Below, piece after piece: positions 43,767 to 52,640 of a stretch of 64,000 nucleotides of DNA. Within the stretch, counting starts at the first letter, position 1; the number at the start of each line of letters is the position of its first letter. The notes under the pieces are model-generated. The model worked only from the letters and a program-made list of their open reading frames with translations, was not told where the DNA came from and made no database searches. Origin of the DNA: JAHEKD01 sp965204695 (GTDB lineage: Bacteria; Pseudomonadota; Gammaproteobacteria; Arenicellales; JAHEKD01); the NCBI GenBank assembly GCA_965204695.1, contig OZ242007.1, positions 2,728,001-2,792,000 on the forward strand, given 5' to 3'. A program made the position numbers and the translations under genes.

Positions 43767-43800
43767 CGTTGGGAGATCCCTCCACTACGGTCGGGATGAC
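43767..43800. repeat. GGGAGATCCCTCCACTACGG dispersed repeat copy
   Basis: The string TCCCTCCACTACGGTCGGGATGAC matches, from memory, a very common short bacterial intergenic repeat (reverse: GTCATCCCGACCGTAGTGGA) ending just after the desaturase stop. It forms an ATCCC...GGGAT stem and may serve as its terminator. Confidence 0.55.
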
Positions 43801-43805
43801 AACCC

Positions 43806-44699
43806 TTAATCAATCAAACTCTCAATATATTTCTGGCTGAATCGGGCATATCCCTTTTCCGTTTCCAGTAAATGATTACGTATTAATTTATGCAACTCAG
43901 GTAGTTTATGAAATGGAACACTGGGGTAAGTGTGGTGTTCTACATGATAAGGCATATTCCAGGCTAGTTGCTTAACAAACTTGTTGGTGAAGGTCGTGCG
44001 AGTATTTGCGAACATATCGGCAACAAATGGGCAGCGGTCATGTTCAGCCATTAAATAAAGACGCAGAAAGGGTTGACCAAGAATTACAGGGATAATCCAC
44101 ACATAAAGCAATACAGCACTTTGTGTAATTAAAGAAAGGATCAATAATAATGCATAAGTTGCCAACATCATCCGAGCTTCGGTACGAATTCTATCGTGTG
44201 AGGATTTTGGAACAAAACGGTAGTCAAATTCGGTAAAGGCATTCATAAAAATTGTTTTGATATGGCTGTACCAGGTTGGGAGACCGCTGACATGAATGAT
44301 GTATTCAACCAAGGTTGTCGGTTTTGGTTCATCCAGTTCTGGATCTTTACCAGGAATATGAGTATGACGATGATGCTCAAAATGAAAATAACGGAACCAT
44401 TCTGCTGGCAGCAAAATCAAGTAGCTACTGATTAAGCCAGCGATGCGGTTGATTGTTGGTGAAGCAAACGGTGATTTATGCACAGTCTCATGCAACAAAG
44501 TGAATAAGAAAATAATAAAAATTCCCTGCAGCAGCATAAATACAGGAGTCCAGGCCGTATCCATTAAGATTAGCAATCCTAAAACTACTATGCCTCCAAA
44601 ATGGAATATTAATGACTTAATACCATCAGAATCATTTTTCTCAGTTAATGATTTCTTTTGCTCGGGACTTAGCGATGCAATAAATTTACGTGAATCCAT
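43806..44699 (-). CDS. Membrane fatty acid desaturase family protein
   Basis: A 297-residue integral membrane di-iron enzyme with the three His boxes: HETVH in FLLTLLHETVHKS-type context, HFEHHRHTH, and HVEHHTYP near the C-terminus. Four hydrophobic segments surround them. Family members introduce double bonds or hydroxyls into acyl chains or terpenoids. It is divergent from a LysR gene, a frequent arrangement of regulator and target. AGAGAAG Shine-Dalgarno precedes the ATG. Confidence 0.9.
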   Translation of the reverse strand: MDSRKFIASLSPEQKKSLTEKNDSDGIKSLIFHFGGIVVLGLLILMDTAWTPVFMLLQGIFIIFLFTLLHETVHKSPFASPTINRIAGLISSYLILLPAEWFRYFHFEHHRHTHIPGKDPELDEPKPTTLVEYIIHVSGLPTWYSHIKTIFMNAFTEFDYRFVPKSSHDRIRTEARMMLATYALLLILSLITQSAVLLYVWIIPVILGQPFLRLYLMAEHDRCPFVADMFANTRTTFTNKFVKQLAWNMPYHVEHHTYPSVPFHKLPELHKLIRNHLLETEKGYARFSQKYIESLID

Positions 44700-44878
44700 C
44701 AGCTTCTCTTATAGTCAATGTGGTTTCAAGTTGCTTTGTGCTTTGAAAGGATAACCTGAATAATGTTTACAAAATTATCACAAGATTTACATAACTAAAA
44801 AGGATAAAATATTAATAATAGGAAAGAAAAACTTAATTATTATTTGCGTTGATGACTTTCAAAAATTGCTTTTTCGTC

Positions 44879-44898
44879 ATTCCCGCGTATGCGGGAAT
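44879..44898. repeat. ATTCCCGC...GCGGGAAT dispersed hairpin
   Basis: A perfect 8-bp inverted repeat with GTAT loop, followed by CCAGTAGA, located 11 bases before the LysR start. The element supplies an upstream in-frame ATG that would add seven codons encoded by the repeat, which is why the later ATG is preferred. Confidence 0.7.
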
Positions 44899-44909
44899 CC
44901 AGTAGATTT

Positions 44910-45815
44910 ATGAGTACCAACCTTTCACTCAAAGCACTTGAAGCTTTTGAATCTGCAGCTAGAAACGGCAGTTTTGTTGCAGCAGCACAAGAATTATCAA
45001 TCACCCCAGCGGCAGTGAGCCAGCTAATTCGAAATCTGGAAAATCAGGTTGGCCGTAAGCTTTTCCACCGTATCAATCGCAGTATTACCCTAACCGAAGC
45101 AGGTTTAGAAATCCAGCCCCATGTCAGTATGGCATTTGATGAACTAAATCAGGTCGCACAAAAGCTAAAAGCCAATACGCCACAACGAAAATTGGTTATT
45201 TCGATTCCTAGTTCGGTAGCAGTAGACTGGTTAAGTAAAAGGATTTTCGATTTTACTGCTCAATATGGGCCGGTTGATTTTTCTTTGCGTGGTGAAGAAG
45301 ACCCGGTGGCGTTTGAAAAAGACGCTATCGATATCCGCATGACTTACGGCAAGTTTTTCTATCCCGATTTCGTGACTGAAGAGATCTTGACCGACACAGT
45401 ATTCCCAGCCTGCTCCCCAGAGTTTTTGCAACAGCATGGTCCTTTCGATCACCCGCAGCAATTACTCAATACTTCGCTAATTCACACAGATTGGGGGCCG
45501 TCAGCAGCAACTTTCCCAACATGGAAAAACTGGTTTGATGACAGAGGGCTATCTGCAGGATGGCATATTGAATCCGGGCTGGTTACGAATTACTCCAAAA
45601 CGGCAATTGATCTGGCTATAAGTGGGCTTGGTGTGGTTTTGTGTCAAGGTATGTTGGCCTGCGCATACTTGAAAGACAATTCTTTGGTGCGTATTAGTAA
45701 GTATCATCTTCAACTTTCTCAGCCTTATTGTTTGACGATTCCGAACAATCGAGTTGGTCGTGAAATCGTCATGGACTTTAAAAGTTGGCTGATTGATCAG
45801 ATGCTGGATCTTTGA
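44910..45815 (+). CDS. LysR-family regulator (GcvA-like)
   Basis: A 301-residue LysR protein: HTH with LSLKALEAFESAARNGSFVA, ITPAAVSQLIRNLE and GRKLFHRINRSITLTEAG; effector domain with IPSSVAVDWLSKRIFDF and DIRMTYG. This subgroup resembles GcvA/AmpR. It is divergent from the desaturase gene, but a dispersed repeat sits in the shared promoter region. Start chosen at MSTNLSLKALE. Confidence 0.88.
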   Translation: MSTNLSLKALEAFESAARNGSFVAAAQELSITPAAVSQLIRNLENQVGRKLFHRINRSITLTEAGLEIQPHVSMAFDELNQVAQKLKANTPQRKLVISIPSSVAVDWLSKRIFDFTAQYGPVDFSLRGEEDPVAFEKDAIDIRMTYGKFFYPDFVTEEILTDTVFPACSPEFLQQHGPFDHPQQLLNTSLIHTDWGPSAATFPTWKNWFDDRGLSAGWHIESGLVTNYSKTAIDLAISGLGVVLCQGMLACAYLKDNSLVRISKYHLQLSQPYCLTIPNNRVGREIVMDFKSWLIDQMLDL

Positions 45816-45913
45816 CTTCAGATTCTTATGAGTACACAAGTCATGGTACTTCAGTTTGATCAAGTACACGGATAATTTAGTTAGCTCTGCTCGAACAATG
45901 TTTGGATAGATGA

Positions 45914-47341
45914 TTATAAATTTCGAGAGCTCGAAAATTCGGTGATTATTTTTTTTAGCAGGTGAATATTTTCTCTTATTTCACTTTCATCATAGGCACA
46001 AAACCCGAGTAATAATCCAGAATTTTTTGGTGGATTAACGTAGTGTGCAGATAAAGCATCAGTGGTAAAACCCCGTTGTCTAGCTAATGTTGATATTTCA
46101 ATATCATTATAATCATTGGGTAATTTAGCCACGATCTGCATTCCGGCCTGATGGTCATCAAATCTGACTATTTTCCCAAGCTCCTCATTCAACAGTTGCA
46201 TCAGAAGTTTTCTGCGCTCGGCATAGATACGGCGCACTCGCCTGAGATGACGATAAAATTCACCTCCTTGTATGAATAAAGCCAGTGCCCGTTGAGGTGA
46301 AATTGAAGCTTTAGAGGACATGAATTTAAGTGTTCGGTCAAATTGAGCGATTAGTTCCTGAGGTAAGACCAGGAACCCCAGTCTTAAGCTACTTGAAAAT
46401 ATTTTTGCAAAACTGCCGATATAGATTGAATGGGTATTTTCAGACAATCCAGATAAGGCTGGAATCGGGTGGCCTGCATATCTGAATTCACTGTCGTAAT
46501 CATCCTCTATAATCCAATGACCTGTCTTCTGAGCCCAATTGATAAATTCAGCACGACGAGCAGGGGGCATAGCACCACCAAGTGGAAATTGATGTGATGG
46601 TGTTAAGACAACCAGTATCGGGGTTTTACTTTTAGGCCGTGGTTTAGGCACAGTTGCTCCACATTCATCGACAGGCAACCAGACAGGAGTAATTTGCTGC
46701 TGTTGAATAAAACGCCTTAAGGGTAAATAACCAGGGTCTTCAAGCCCAATAAGATCAGATTGTCCAATTAGTGTGCGAATACAAATTTCCAGCGCATCGA
46801 TTGAGCCTGCGGTGACAATGACTTGCCCCGGATGAACAATTAGACCTCGCCATTGTTCTAGGTATAAGGCTATTTGCTTACGCAATTCGATATCGCCAAA
46901 AACATCGGTTGAATCAAGTAAGGCTTTTGGCTCAGTGCGTGCCACCTTAGCAACACATCTGGCCCATTGCCGGTATGGGAAAAGGCGCATATCGGCTGAG
47001 CTTGGATGGGCTATCTTAATTGGCTGCTGATTTAGATCAATTTTGAATTCGCACGCCTTGGCATTCGCTGGCTTTAACTCGATATTGCCAATTGGATTTA
47101 CGTAAAAACCAGAACCGGCTTGCCCATAAATAAAACCTTCTGCCTTTAATTGATCATATGCAGTGGTGACGGTAGTACGAGAAACTCCCAATTCAATAGC
47201 TAAATGCCTTGAAGGTGTTAATTTCATCCCGGCCTTCAGTTTTCCAGATTGTATTTGCTGACGTAACATGTCGGTAATCTGGATATATAGCACTGATGAA
47301 TCATCTTTATTCTTGGTTAAATCTAAGATCGAATTCTTCAT
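45914..47341 (-). CDS. MocR/PdxR-type regulator (GntR HTH fused to aminotransferase fold)
   Basis: A 475-residue chimera: GntR winged helix at 1-75 (LYIQITDMLRQQIQSGKLKA, TPSRHLAIELGVSRTTVTTA) followed by a fold-type I aminotransferase-like domain (IVTAGSIDALEICIRTL, IIEDDYDSEFRY, YIGSFAKIFSSSLRLGF with the PLP Lys). MocR regulators sense PLP or amino-compound aldimines. Divergent from an MFS transporter, its likely target. No sign of truncation. Confidence 0.92.
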   Translation of the reverse strand: MKNSILDLTKNKDDSSVLYIQITDMLRQQIQSGKLKAGMKLTPSRHLAIELGVSRTTVTTAYDQLKAEGFIYGQAGSGFYVNPIGNIELKPANAKACEFKIDLNQQPIKIAHPSSADMRLFPYRQWARCVAKVARTEPKALLDSTDVFGDIELRKQIALYLEQWRGLIVHPGQVIVTAGSIDALEICIRTLIGQSDLIGLEDPGYLPLRRFIQQQQITPVWLPVDECGATVPKPRPKSKTPILVVLTPSHQFPLGGAMPPARRAEFINWAQKTGHWIIEDDYDSEFRYAGHPIPALSGLSENTHSIYIGSFAKIFSSSLRLGFLVLPQELIAQFDRTLKFMSSKASISPQRALALFIQGGEFYRHLRRVRRIYAERRKLLMQLLNEELGKIVRFDDHQAGMQIVAKLPNDYNDIEISTLARQRGFTTDALSAHYVNPPKNSGLLLGFCAYDESEIRENIHLLKKIITEFSSSRNL

Positions 47342-47345
47342 TAAA

Positions 47346-47398
47346 TTGGACTGCTAATTTTATTTAAAACTGGCTATTTTTGAATGGACAATTTTAGC
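47346..47398. promoter_or_regulatory. Tandem TGGAC-type sites between MocR and MFS genes
   Basis: TTGGACTGCTAATTTTA (47346), AAACTGGCTATTTTT (47367) and AATGGACAATTTTAGC (47383) are imperfect direct repeats at near-20-base spacing. MocR regulators bind direct repeats of this kind in divergent promoter regions. Confidence 0.5.
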
Positions 47399-47450
47399 TT
47401 ATTCTAAAACCATCAGTGACTAAATAACACTTGTTAAGTGATAGACAACA

Positions 47451-48647
47451 ATGAGTAAAAAAATTGTTTTGACGCTTATTTTTATTGCGACCTTTTTCCA
47501 GGCCGGGGCTTACGGTCTGACATTCTTGTTTCCACCTCTATTTGAAACTTTTAGTGCCGATGAAAAAGATGTGGGTGCAGTTTTATTTGCCGCCGCTATT
47601 GCAACCATTGTGGTGATTATTTTTAGTGGTCATCTCACCAGCTTAATTGGTCGCTTACAGACGTTAGCGTTATCGAGTTTATTGATCACCATGTCTTTGT
47701 TTATCTTTGGTCAGGCCACAAGCTTTGGTATTAGTTTATTCATTGCTGGTGTTTTGTTGGGGGCAGGTTGGGGGTTGTTTTATGCCTTGATTCCGGTGAT
47801 CATGAGTCAACTTGCTGATGGCCCTAATCGAGTCCGCTATTTCTCGTTACAGGCTGCTTTTATGATGGCCGGTTTTGGTTTAAGTCCAGTATTCGGCTAT
47901 TACCTGGTCGAGCAGGGAATTGGTATTCATCAGGCATTTATCGCTAATAGTATTGCCTGTATCTTGAGTGCTGTTTGTTTTTATGTCCTGATTAAACCGG
48001 TCGAACAACTTTCCAATAGTATTGCCAAAGACAATGCCCGGCTCAGCCTGATAGCTTTTGCAAGGGTTGCCCAGTCGCCAGCGATAATTCCTATCATCAT
48101 GGTTTGTATCGGAGCTTGCGTGTTTTCCGGGATGACTAATTTCCAAACGGTATATGCCAAAACCAATGCGCTGGATTATTCACATTATTTCCTGTCTTAT
48201 ACCTTTACTGTTATCGTCCTGCGAATTGCCTTCGCCGGTTTTGGAGGAGGTAAATATCCTTATCTTGTGATTGCTTTGTTGTTATTCGTAATGACCGCTA
48301 GCGTCATTCTGTTTTACTACCTGGGAAACAATTCGTTGCTTTACATCATTGGCGCCAGTTTGTTCGGTATTGGATATGGTGTTTCCTATCCCATTATCGC
48401 GGCTATGGCCGCCAATGATGCCGATGGTGATCTCGTGGCTCAGTCCATGCAGATATTGTCGCTGTTTTATTTCGTCGGCATTTTTGGCTTTCCATTTATC
48501 GCTGGCTGGATGATTATAACAGTAGGGATGAAAGTTTTACTTGTTCTAGTCGCTGTAATGGCAGGTGCTGAAGCAATGGTTGGTTTGCTCAGACATTTGT
48601 CCAGACACCGAATAGAAAAAATGAATTCACAGGTAAGTCCGAGCTGA
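47451..48647 (+). CDS. MFS transporter next to MocR regulator
   Basis: A 398-residue protein with twelve TM helices (for example LIFIATFFQAGAYGLTFLFP and FYFVGIFGFPFIAGWMIITV) and a short basic C-terminal tail. A motif-A-like loop is SGHLTSLIGRLQTLAL. Adjacent divergent MocR suggests induction by an amine, amino acid or vitamin B6-related signal; efflux is more probable than uptake given the family, but this is inference. Confidence 0.88.
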   Translation: MSKKIVLTLIFIATFFQAGAYGLTFLFPPLFETFSADEKDVGAVLFAAAIATIVVIIFSGHLTSLIGRLQTLALSSLLITMSLFIFGQATSFGISLFIAGVLLGAGWGLFYALIPVIMSQLADGPNRVRYFSLQAAFMMAGFGLSPVFGYYLVEQGIGIHQAFIANSIACILSAVCFYVLIKPVEQLSNSIAKDNARLSLIAFARVAQSPAIIPIIMVCIGACVFSGMTNFQTVYAKTNALDYSHYFLSYTFTVIVLRIAFAGFGGGKYPYLVIALLLFVMTASVILFYYLGNNSLLYIIGASLFGIGYGVSYPIIAAMAANDADGDLVAQSMQILSLFYFVGIFGFPFIAGWMIITVGMKVLLVLVAVMAGAEAMVGLLRHLSRHRIEKMNSQVSPS

Positions 48648-48681
48648 GTAAAGTTGTTAAACGATTACTGGAGATTCAAAG

Positions 48682-49398
48682 ATGACAAATGCTGTTAATG
48701 AACTAGGTCAACCCATTGGCGAATCGCTAGCCGATTGGTCACCAGCACAGTTTCCCCCCTATATTTCCTTTGAGGGGCGCTTATGCCGCATCGAACCCAT
48801 TAATGTTGAAAGTCATGCTCAAGATTTATTTGAGGCCTATGCTATTGATAGGGATGACAAGATGTGGACATACATGTTCGATGGTCCATTTGAAACAGTA
48901 GCAAGCATTGAACAATGGCTCGAGCATGCCCGGCAACAAAAAGACCCACAAAGTTATGTGTTAATTGAGAAAAAAACAGCAAAAGCTGTTGGGATGGCGA
49001 GTTATTTGCGAATTAAACCCGAACATGGTGTGATCGAGGTTGGTAGCATTTCGTTTTCACCGAAATTGCAACGAACTGCAATTGCAACTGAAATCATGTA
49101 TTTGATGATGAAAAGGGCATTTGAAGATCTTGGTTATCGACGCTATGAATGGAAATGTGATGCGCTCAATGCTGCCTCGCGAAAAGCAGCGATACGATTT
49201 GGTTTTAGTTACGACGGTATATTCAGAAAACACATGATTTACCGAAACCGCAATCGTGACACGGCCTGGTATTCTATGCTGAATGACGAATGGCCACAGC
49301 TAAAAAAAGCCTATGAGCAATGGCTAGCTCCTGAAAATTTTGATGACAATGGACAGCAACTGGAAAAACTTTCAGATTTGATTGACCGGTTTCGATAA
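48682..49398 (+). CDS. GNAT-family N-acetyltransferase (RimJ/RimL-like)
   Basis: A 238-residue acetyltransferase: FEGRLCRIEPINVESHAQDL at the start, VEVGSISFSPKLQRTAIATE (motif A, acetyl-CoA pyrophosphate loop, somewhat degenerate QRTAIAT), and WKCDALNAASRKAAIRFGFS (motif B). RimJ/RimL-type enzymes modify protein N-termini or small amines. It follows the MFS gene by 34 bases and may modify the same compound. Confidence 0.88.
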   Translation: MTNAVNELGQPIGESLADWSPAQFPPYISFEGRLCRIEPINVESHAQDLFEAYAIDRDDKMWTYMFDGPFETVASIEQWLEHARQQKDPQSYVLIEKKTAKAVGMASYLRIKPEHGVIEVGSISFSPKLQRTAIATEIMYLMMKRAFEDLGYRRYEWKCDALNAASRKAAIRFGFSYDGIFRKHMIYRNRNRDTAWYSMLNDEWPQLKKAYEQWLAPENFDDNGQQLEKLSDLIDRFR

Positions 49399-49490
49399 GT
49401 GCAGAACTTTAAATATTCCATGATTCCAGATTTAAAAATAAACATCGCAAGAACCGGGTCGAGTTGGTTAGCATGGTTCTATATATTTCT

Positions 49491-49509
49491 ACTATGATTA
49501 ACTCATAGT
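49491..49509. promoter_or_regulatory. ACTATGA...TCATAGT dyad upstream of the alkylation-repair operon
   Basis: A perfect 7-bp inverted repeat with a 5-base spacer (TTAAC) ends 14 bases before the start of the AraC-methyltransferase gene. It overlaps the probable ribosome-binding or promoter region and may be an autoregulatory site. Confidence 0.4.
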
Positions 49510-49523
49510 TAGGAATAGATAAG

Positions 49524-50369
49524 ATGAAAAACACCGAACAACTTAATTATCAACGTATCGCTAAAGCGATAAATTACATTAGCTCAAATTTCAAGGATCA
49601 GCCTTCTTTGGATGAGGTTGCGGGTGAGGTTGGACTAAGTCCTTTTCATTTTCAGCGTATGTTTACTGACTGGGCCGGGGTTAGCCCAAAAAAATTCATC
49701 CAGTATTTGAGCATTGATTATGCCAAGCAATTACTTAAAACAGGAGAGCATAGTCTACTGGATACTGCCTATGAAACCGGCTTATCCGGAACCAGCCGAT
49801 TGCATGACTTATTTATCAATATCGAAGCCATGACGCCGGGCGAATATAAAAACCAGGGAGTTAATCTCAGGATTAATTATAGTTTTGCCGAAAGCCCGTT
49901 CGGAAAATTGATCGTGGCGTCCACCGAAAAGGGGATTTGTCATATTTCTTTTGAAAGCGATCAGGACAAAGCACTGGCTAATTTGCGCTCGCATTTTCCC
50001 AAGGCACACTATGACCAAATTGTCGATCAGTATCAGCAAAACGCACTGTTTGTTTTCCAAAAGGATTTGACCCAGCTTGATCAAATTAAACTGCATCTGC
50101 ATGGTACAGACTTTCAACTCAAAGTCTGGGAAAGCCTATTGAAAATTCCCATGGGAGGCTTAAGCAGCTACGGTGCTATCGCTGAAAATATTGGTAATGC
50201 CAAGGCTTCAAGAGCGGTGGGTACGGCTATTGGTCACAATCCGGTCGCTTATTTAATTCCCTGCCATCGAGTTATTCAAGCGAGTGGAAATTTGGGCAAC
50301 TATATGTGGGGCAGCAATCGTAAAGCGGCCATAATTGGCTGGGAAGCAGCAGCAACTGAGATTCAATAA
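49524..50369 (+). CDS. AraC-type HTH fused to O6-alkylguanine-DNA alkyltransferase (Ada lacking its metal domain)
   Basis: A 281-residue protein: AraC HTH at 1-110 (SLDEVAGEVGLSPFHFQRMF, LLDTAYETGLSGTSRLHDLF) and a C-terminal methyltransferase domain with FQLKVWESLLKIPMGGLSSY and the active-site PCHRV. E. coli Ada has an additional N-terminal zinc domain with Cys38 that senses methylphosphotriesters; here that domain is absent from this protein but appears as a separate small gene at the end of the same operon. The alkyl-transfer residues are intact. Followed directly (stop then ATG) by the 2OG oxygenase gene. Confidence 0.92.
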   Translation: MKNTEQLNYQRIAKAINYISSNFKDQPSLDEVAGEVGLSPFHFQRMFTDWAGVSPKKFIQYLSIDYAKQLLKTGEHSLLDTAYETGLSGTSRLHDLFINIEAMTPGEYKNQGVNLRINYSFAESPFGKLIVASTEKGICHISFESDQDKALANLRSHFPKAHYDQIVDQYQQNALFVFQKDLTQLDQIKLHLHGTDFQLKVWESLLKIPMGGLSSYGAIAENIGNAKASRAVGTAIGHNPVAYLIPCHRVIQASGNLGNYMWGSNRKAAIIGWEAAATEIQ

Positions 50370-51083
50370 ATGGACATGATTGCCCGTAGAATTCAGGGAG
50401 CTGACTGGGAGCAGATTGCAGTCAGCCTTACAGAGAGAGGCTACGCTATTTTGCCTAGCCTGTTGTCTGTAAGACAATCTCAGGCGCTGATTAATCAATA
50501 CAGTAACCAGACTATTTATCGTAAAACAGTAGTCATGGAACGGTATCGCTTTGGAAAAGGAGAGTATAAATATTATGATTACCCACTGCCTGATATGGTT
50601 CAGTTAGTCAGAGAACAGCTCTATCCCCATCTGGTGCCGGTGGCCAATTCATGGATGCAGGCATTAGATATTAGCAAGCGATTCCCGGAACAACTACAGC
50701 AATTACAGACTCAATGTAAAACGCATAATCAGTGTCAGGCAACACCGTTAATTCTGAAATATGGGCAGGGCGGTTATAACACTTTACATCAGGATTTGTA
50801 TGGTGATGTTTACTTTCCGATGCAGGCGGCAGTCGTTTTATCTCAACCTAATGTTGACTACAGTGGCGGTGAATTTGTTCTGACACAGCAGATTCCCAGG
50901 GCACAATCCAGGGCGATTGTTTTGAACCCCAATCAAGGTGATATGCTTATTTTTACTACAAATTTTAAACCCACAAAAGGTGTTCGAGGTTATTATCGTG
51001 TGAATGTAAAACACGGTGTAAGTGAGGTTCATCATGGAGAGCGTTACACCTTGGGAATTATTTTTCACGATGCTGCATCATAG
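50370..51083 (+). CDS. 2-oxoglutarate/Fe(II) oxygenase (COG3826-like) of the alkylation-repair operon
   Basis: A 237-residue protein with a double-stranded beta-helix oxygenase core: the iron facial triad is HxD in NTLHQDLYGDVYFP and the distal His in NVKHGVSEVHHGERYTLGII, with the 2OG Arg probably in GERYT. It resembles the Ada-associated COG3826 group rather than canonical AlkB. It starts immediately after the AraC-methyltransferase stop and overlaps the Ada zinc-domain gene, so a role in alkylation damage repair or response is likely but the substrate is not known. Confidence 0.82.
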   Translation: MDMIARRIQGADWEQIAVSLTERGYAILPSLLSVRQSQALINQYSNQTIYRKTVVMERYRFGKGEYKYYDYPLPDMVQLVREQLYPHLVPVANSWMQALDISKRFPEQLQQLQTQCKTHNQCQATPLILKYGQGGYNTLHQDLYGDVYFPMQAAVVLSQPNVDYSGGEFVLTQQIPRAQSRAIVLNPNQGDMLIFTTNFKPTKGVRGYYRVNVKHGVSEVHHGERYTLGIIFHDAAS

Positions 51084-51315
51084 CAAAATCGATAATCTAA
51101 CCTTGAGATCGAAAATACGCTGTGGTGAGATTACCCTGGCTGGTAACAGAAAGTTAAAGATTTATGGAAAATTAAACTGCTCTTCAGGTAAAAGAATGAA
51201 ACGGGGATATAGAGTATTTTTTGCTTCTGAACAAAAAGCACGGGAATGGGGTTACCGACCTTGTGGACACTGTTTGAAATCAGAGTACTCTAAATGGAAA
51301 AGCTCAGCTCAATAG
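51034..51315 (+). CDS. Stand-alone Ada metal-binding (methylphosphotriester) domain protein
   Basis: A 93-residue protein if started at the ATG at 51034 (GAGG six bases upstream); an ATG at 51070 gives 81 residues and less overlap with the upstream gene. The body matches the Ada zinc-binding domain: LKIYGKLNCSSGKRMKRGYR with the first Cys, RVFFASEQKAREWGYRP, and PCGHC with the last two. Only three Cys of the zinc/thiolate set are in these motifs; another lies earlier in KIRCGE. It probably acts as the methyl-phosphotriester sensor or a scavenger separated from its AraC partner. Confidence 0.8.
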   Translation: MESVTPWELFFTMLHHSKIDNLTLRSKIRCGEITLAGNRKLKIYGKLNCSSGKRMKRGYRVFFASEQKAREWGYRPCGHCLKSEYSKWKSSAQ

Positions 51316-51378
51316 ACACATTTTAATCGCTAGCGAGGGTTGGCTTGCCTCGGGATAACATTCAAAGCAAAATAGATA

Positions 51379-51396
51379 CCCGCCGTTTACGGCGGG
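51379..51396 (+). terminator. Hairpin downstream of the alkylation-repair operon
   Basis: CCCGCCG-TTTA-CGGCGGG forms a strong stem 63 bases after the last operon gene. A short T-containing stretch (GAGTTTCATT) follows. Probable terminator, or a copy of the GC-rich dispersed hairpin family. Confidence 0.5.
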
Positions 51397-51453
51397 GAGT
51401 TTCATTATCTGTGATAAAACAATTGGTCTTAAGATTAGGGAACTGGAATCATT

Positions 51454-52239
51454 ATGAATGTTTCGCCTGTCTCAGGTGCATTAGGTGCAATAGTTAGAGA
51501 TATTAGTTTGGTTGAAGCAGATCATGGGCTGTTAAATCAGGTCAAATCACTGCTTAATGACTATCTAGTCCTGTATTTTCCAGACTAACAGCTAGATCGT
51601 TTTCAATTAAGTCAGTTAGGGTGTTTTTTTGGACCACCGTTTTTACATCCCATAGTGAATAATGGTTTTACGGATTGTGCGGAAGTTTTGGAGTTATTGC
51701 GTAACCCAGAAGATAGTCAAATGTTTGGTGGAGAGAACTGGCACACCGATGTTAGCTGGCAGGATCCATCCGCTTATGTTTCGATTTTACATGGCATTGA
51801 GGTACCTGAGGTAGGCGGAGATACGGCTTATGCTAGTACTATCGCTGCATTTGAATCTTTGTCTGAAGGTCTAAAGGAAGTATTAAGAAAGCTTAATGCA
51901 GTACATTGTTATCACTGGTACGAAAATAGAGAAGTTCCTGCTTACTCCGCAGTACACCCTGTTGTCAGAACTCACCCAGCGAGCAATCGCGATGGACTTT
52001 TTGTTAATCGCATGTTTACCAATCGATTCGAAAATATGACCGTAGAAGAATCAGCACCGTTGTTGAATTATCTTTTTGACCACATGCAAAATCATCAATT
52101 TACCTGTCGTTTTCGTTGGCAGTCAGGCGGGGTGATTATGTGGGACAATCGCTTCACTTTACATTATCCGATTAATGATTTTTCTGGCAAAATTCGTCGC
52201 ATGATTCGCACTACGACCCTATGTGAAGCTAATTCTTGA
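51454..52239 (+). pseudogene. TauD/TfdA-family dioxygenase with in-frame TAA
   Basis: The ATG at 51454 (GGAA upstream) encodes MNVSPVSGALGAIVRDISL and VLYFPD before a TAA at 51586-51588 (codon 45). The frame then continues for 217 codons with QLDRFQLSQLGCFFGPP, ENWHTDVSWQDPSAYVSILH (HxD iron ligands) and GVIMWDNRFTLHYPINDF (distal His) and RRMIRTTTL (2OG Arg). In relatives the interrupted position is usually Gln (FRDQ), so CAA to TAA is the simplest lesion. All iron ligands lie downstream; a downstream restart would lack the N-terminal core. Probably inactive, or an assembly base error. Confidence 0.82.
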
Positions 52240-52640
52240 CTTGGTTTCCAATAAGACATTGATAAATGAACAACTCTTAGTAATCTGTATAAATGAAGCC
52301 ATTCACTGAATAGATCAAATGCTGTTCAGGTAAATCAACCAATTTCTCGATCTTGGATTTCAACCAATCTTGTGTCCAGACTTCCCGACGCTTTTTCAAA
52401 AAGGCAACGACTAAACCTCTTTAGAGCTAAAATGGCCATTTAGTGATGTTAAACATCCAGAGGATATTCTTGGCTTTGATAATAATCCATGCTCTGCGAT
52501 TATACTTGCAGGTTTGCTGACTGAGTTCAATAGTTCTTGAGGCTGAGCTTGAATCATCTTAGGATAGGAGCATTGGCTTGATAGATTATCAACATAGAGC
52601 CTTGCCAAAGGCATAAAACCGCACACAACAGGAGATGATG
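52240..52640. other. Intergenic segment with a possible decayed minus-strand gene
   Basis: No intact gene is seen. On the minus strand, 52277-52420 encodes a 47-codon tail (VAFLKKRREVWTQDWLKSK, HLIYSVNGFIYTDY) that reads like a real protein C-terminus but has no start. Another minus-strand frame (about 52411-52610, LARLYVDNLSSQCSYPK) abuts it one frame away. Together they could be remnants of one frameshifted gene. The right part includes the promoter and AGGAG site for the solute-binding protein gene. Confidence 0.3.
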
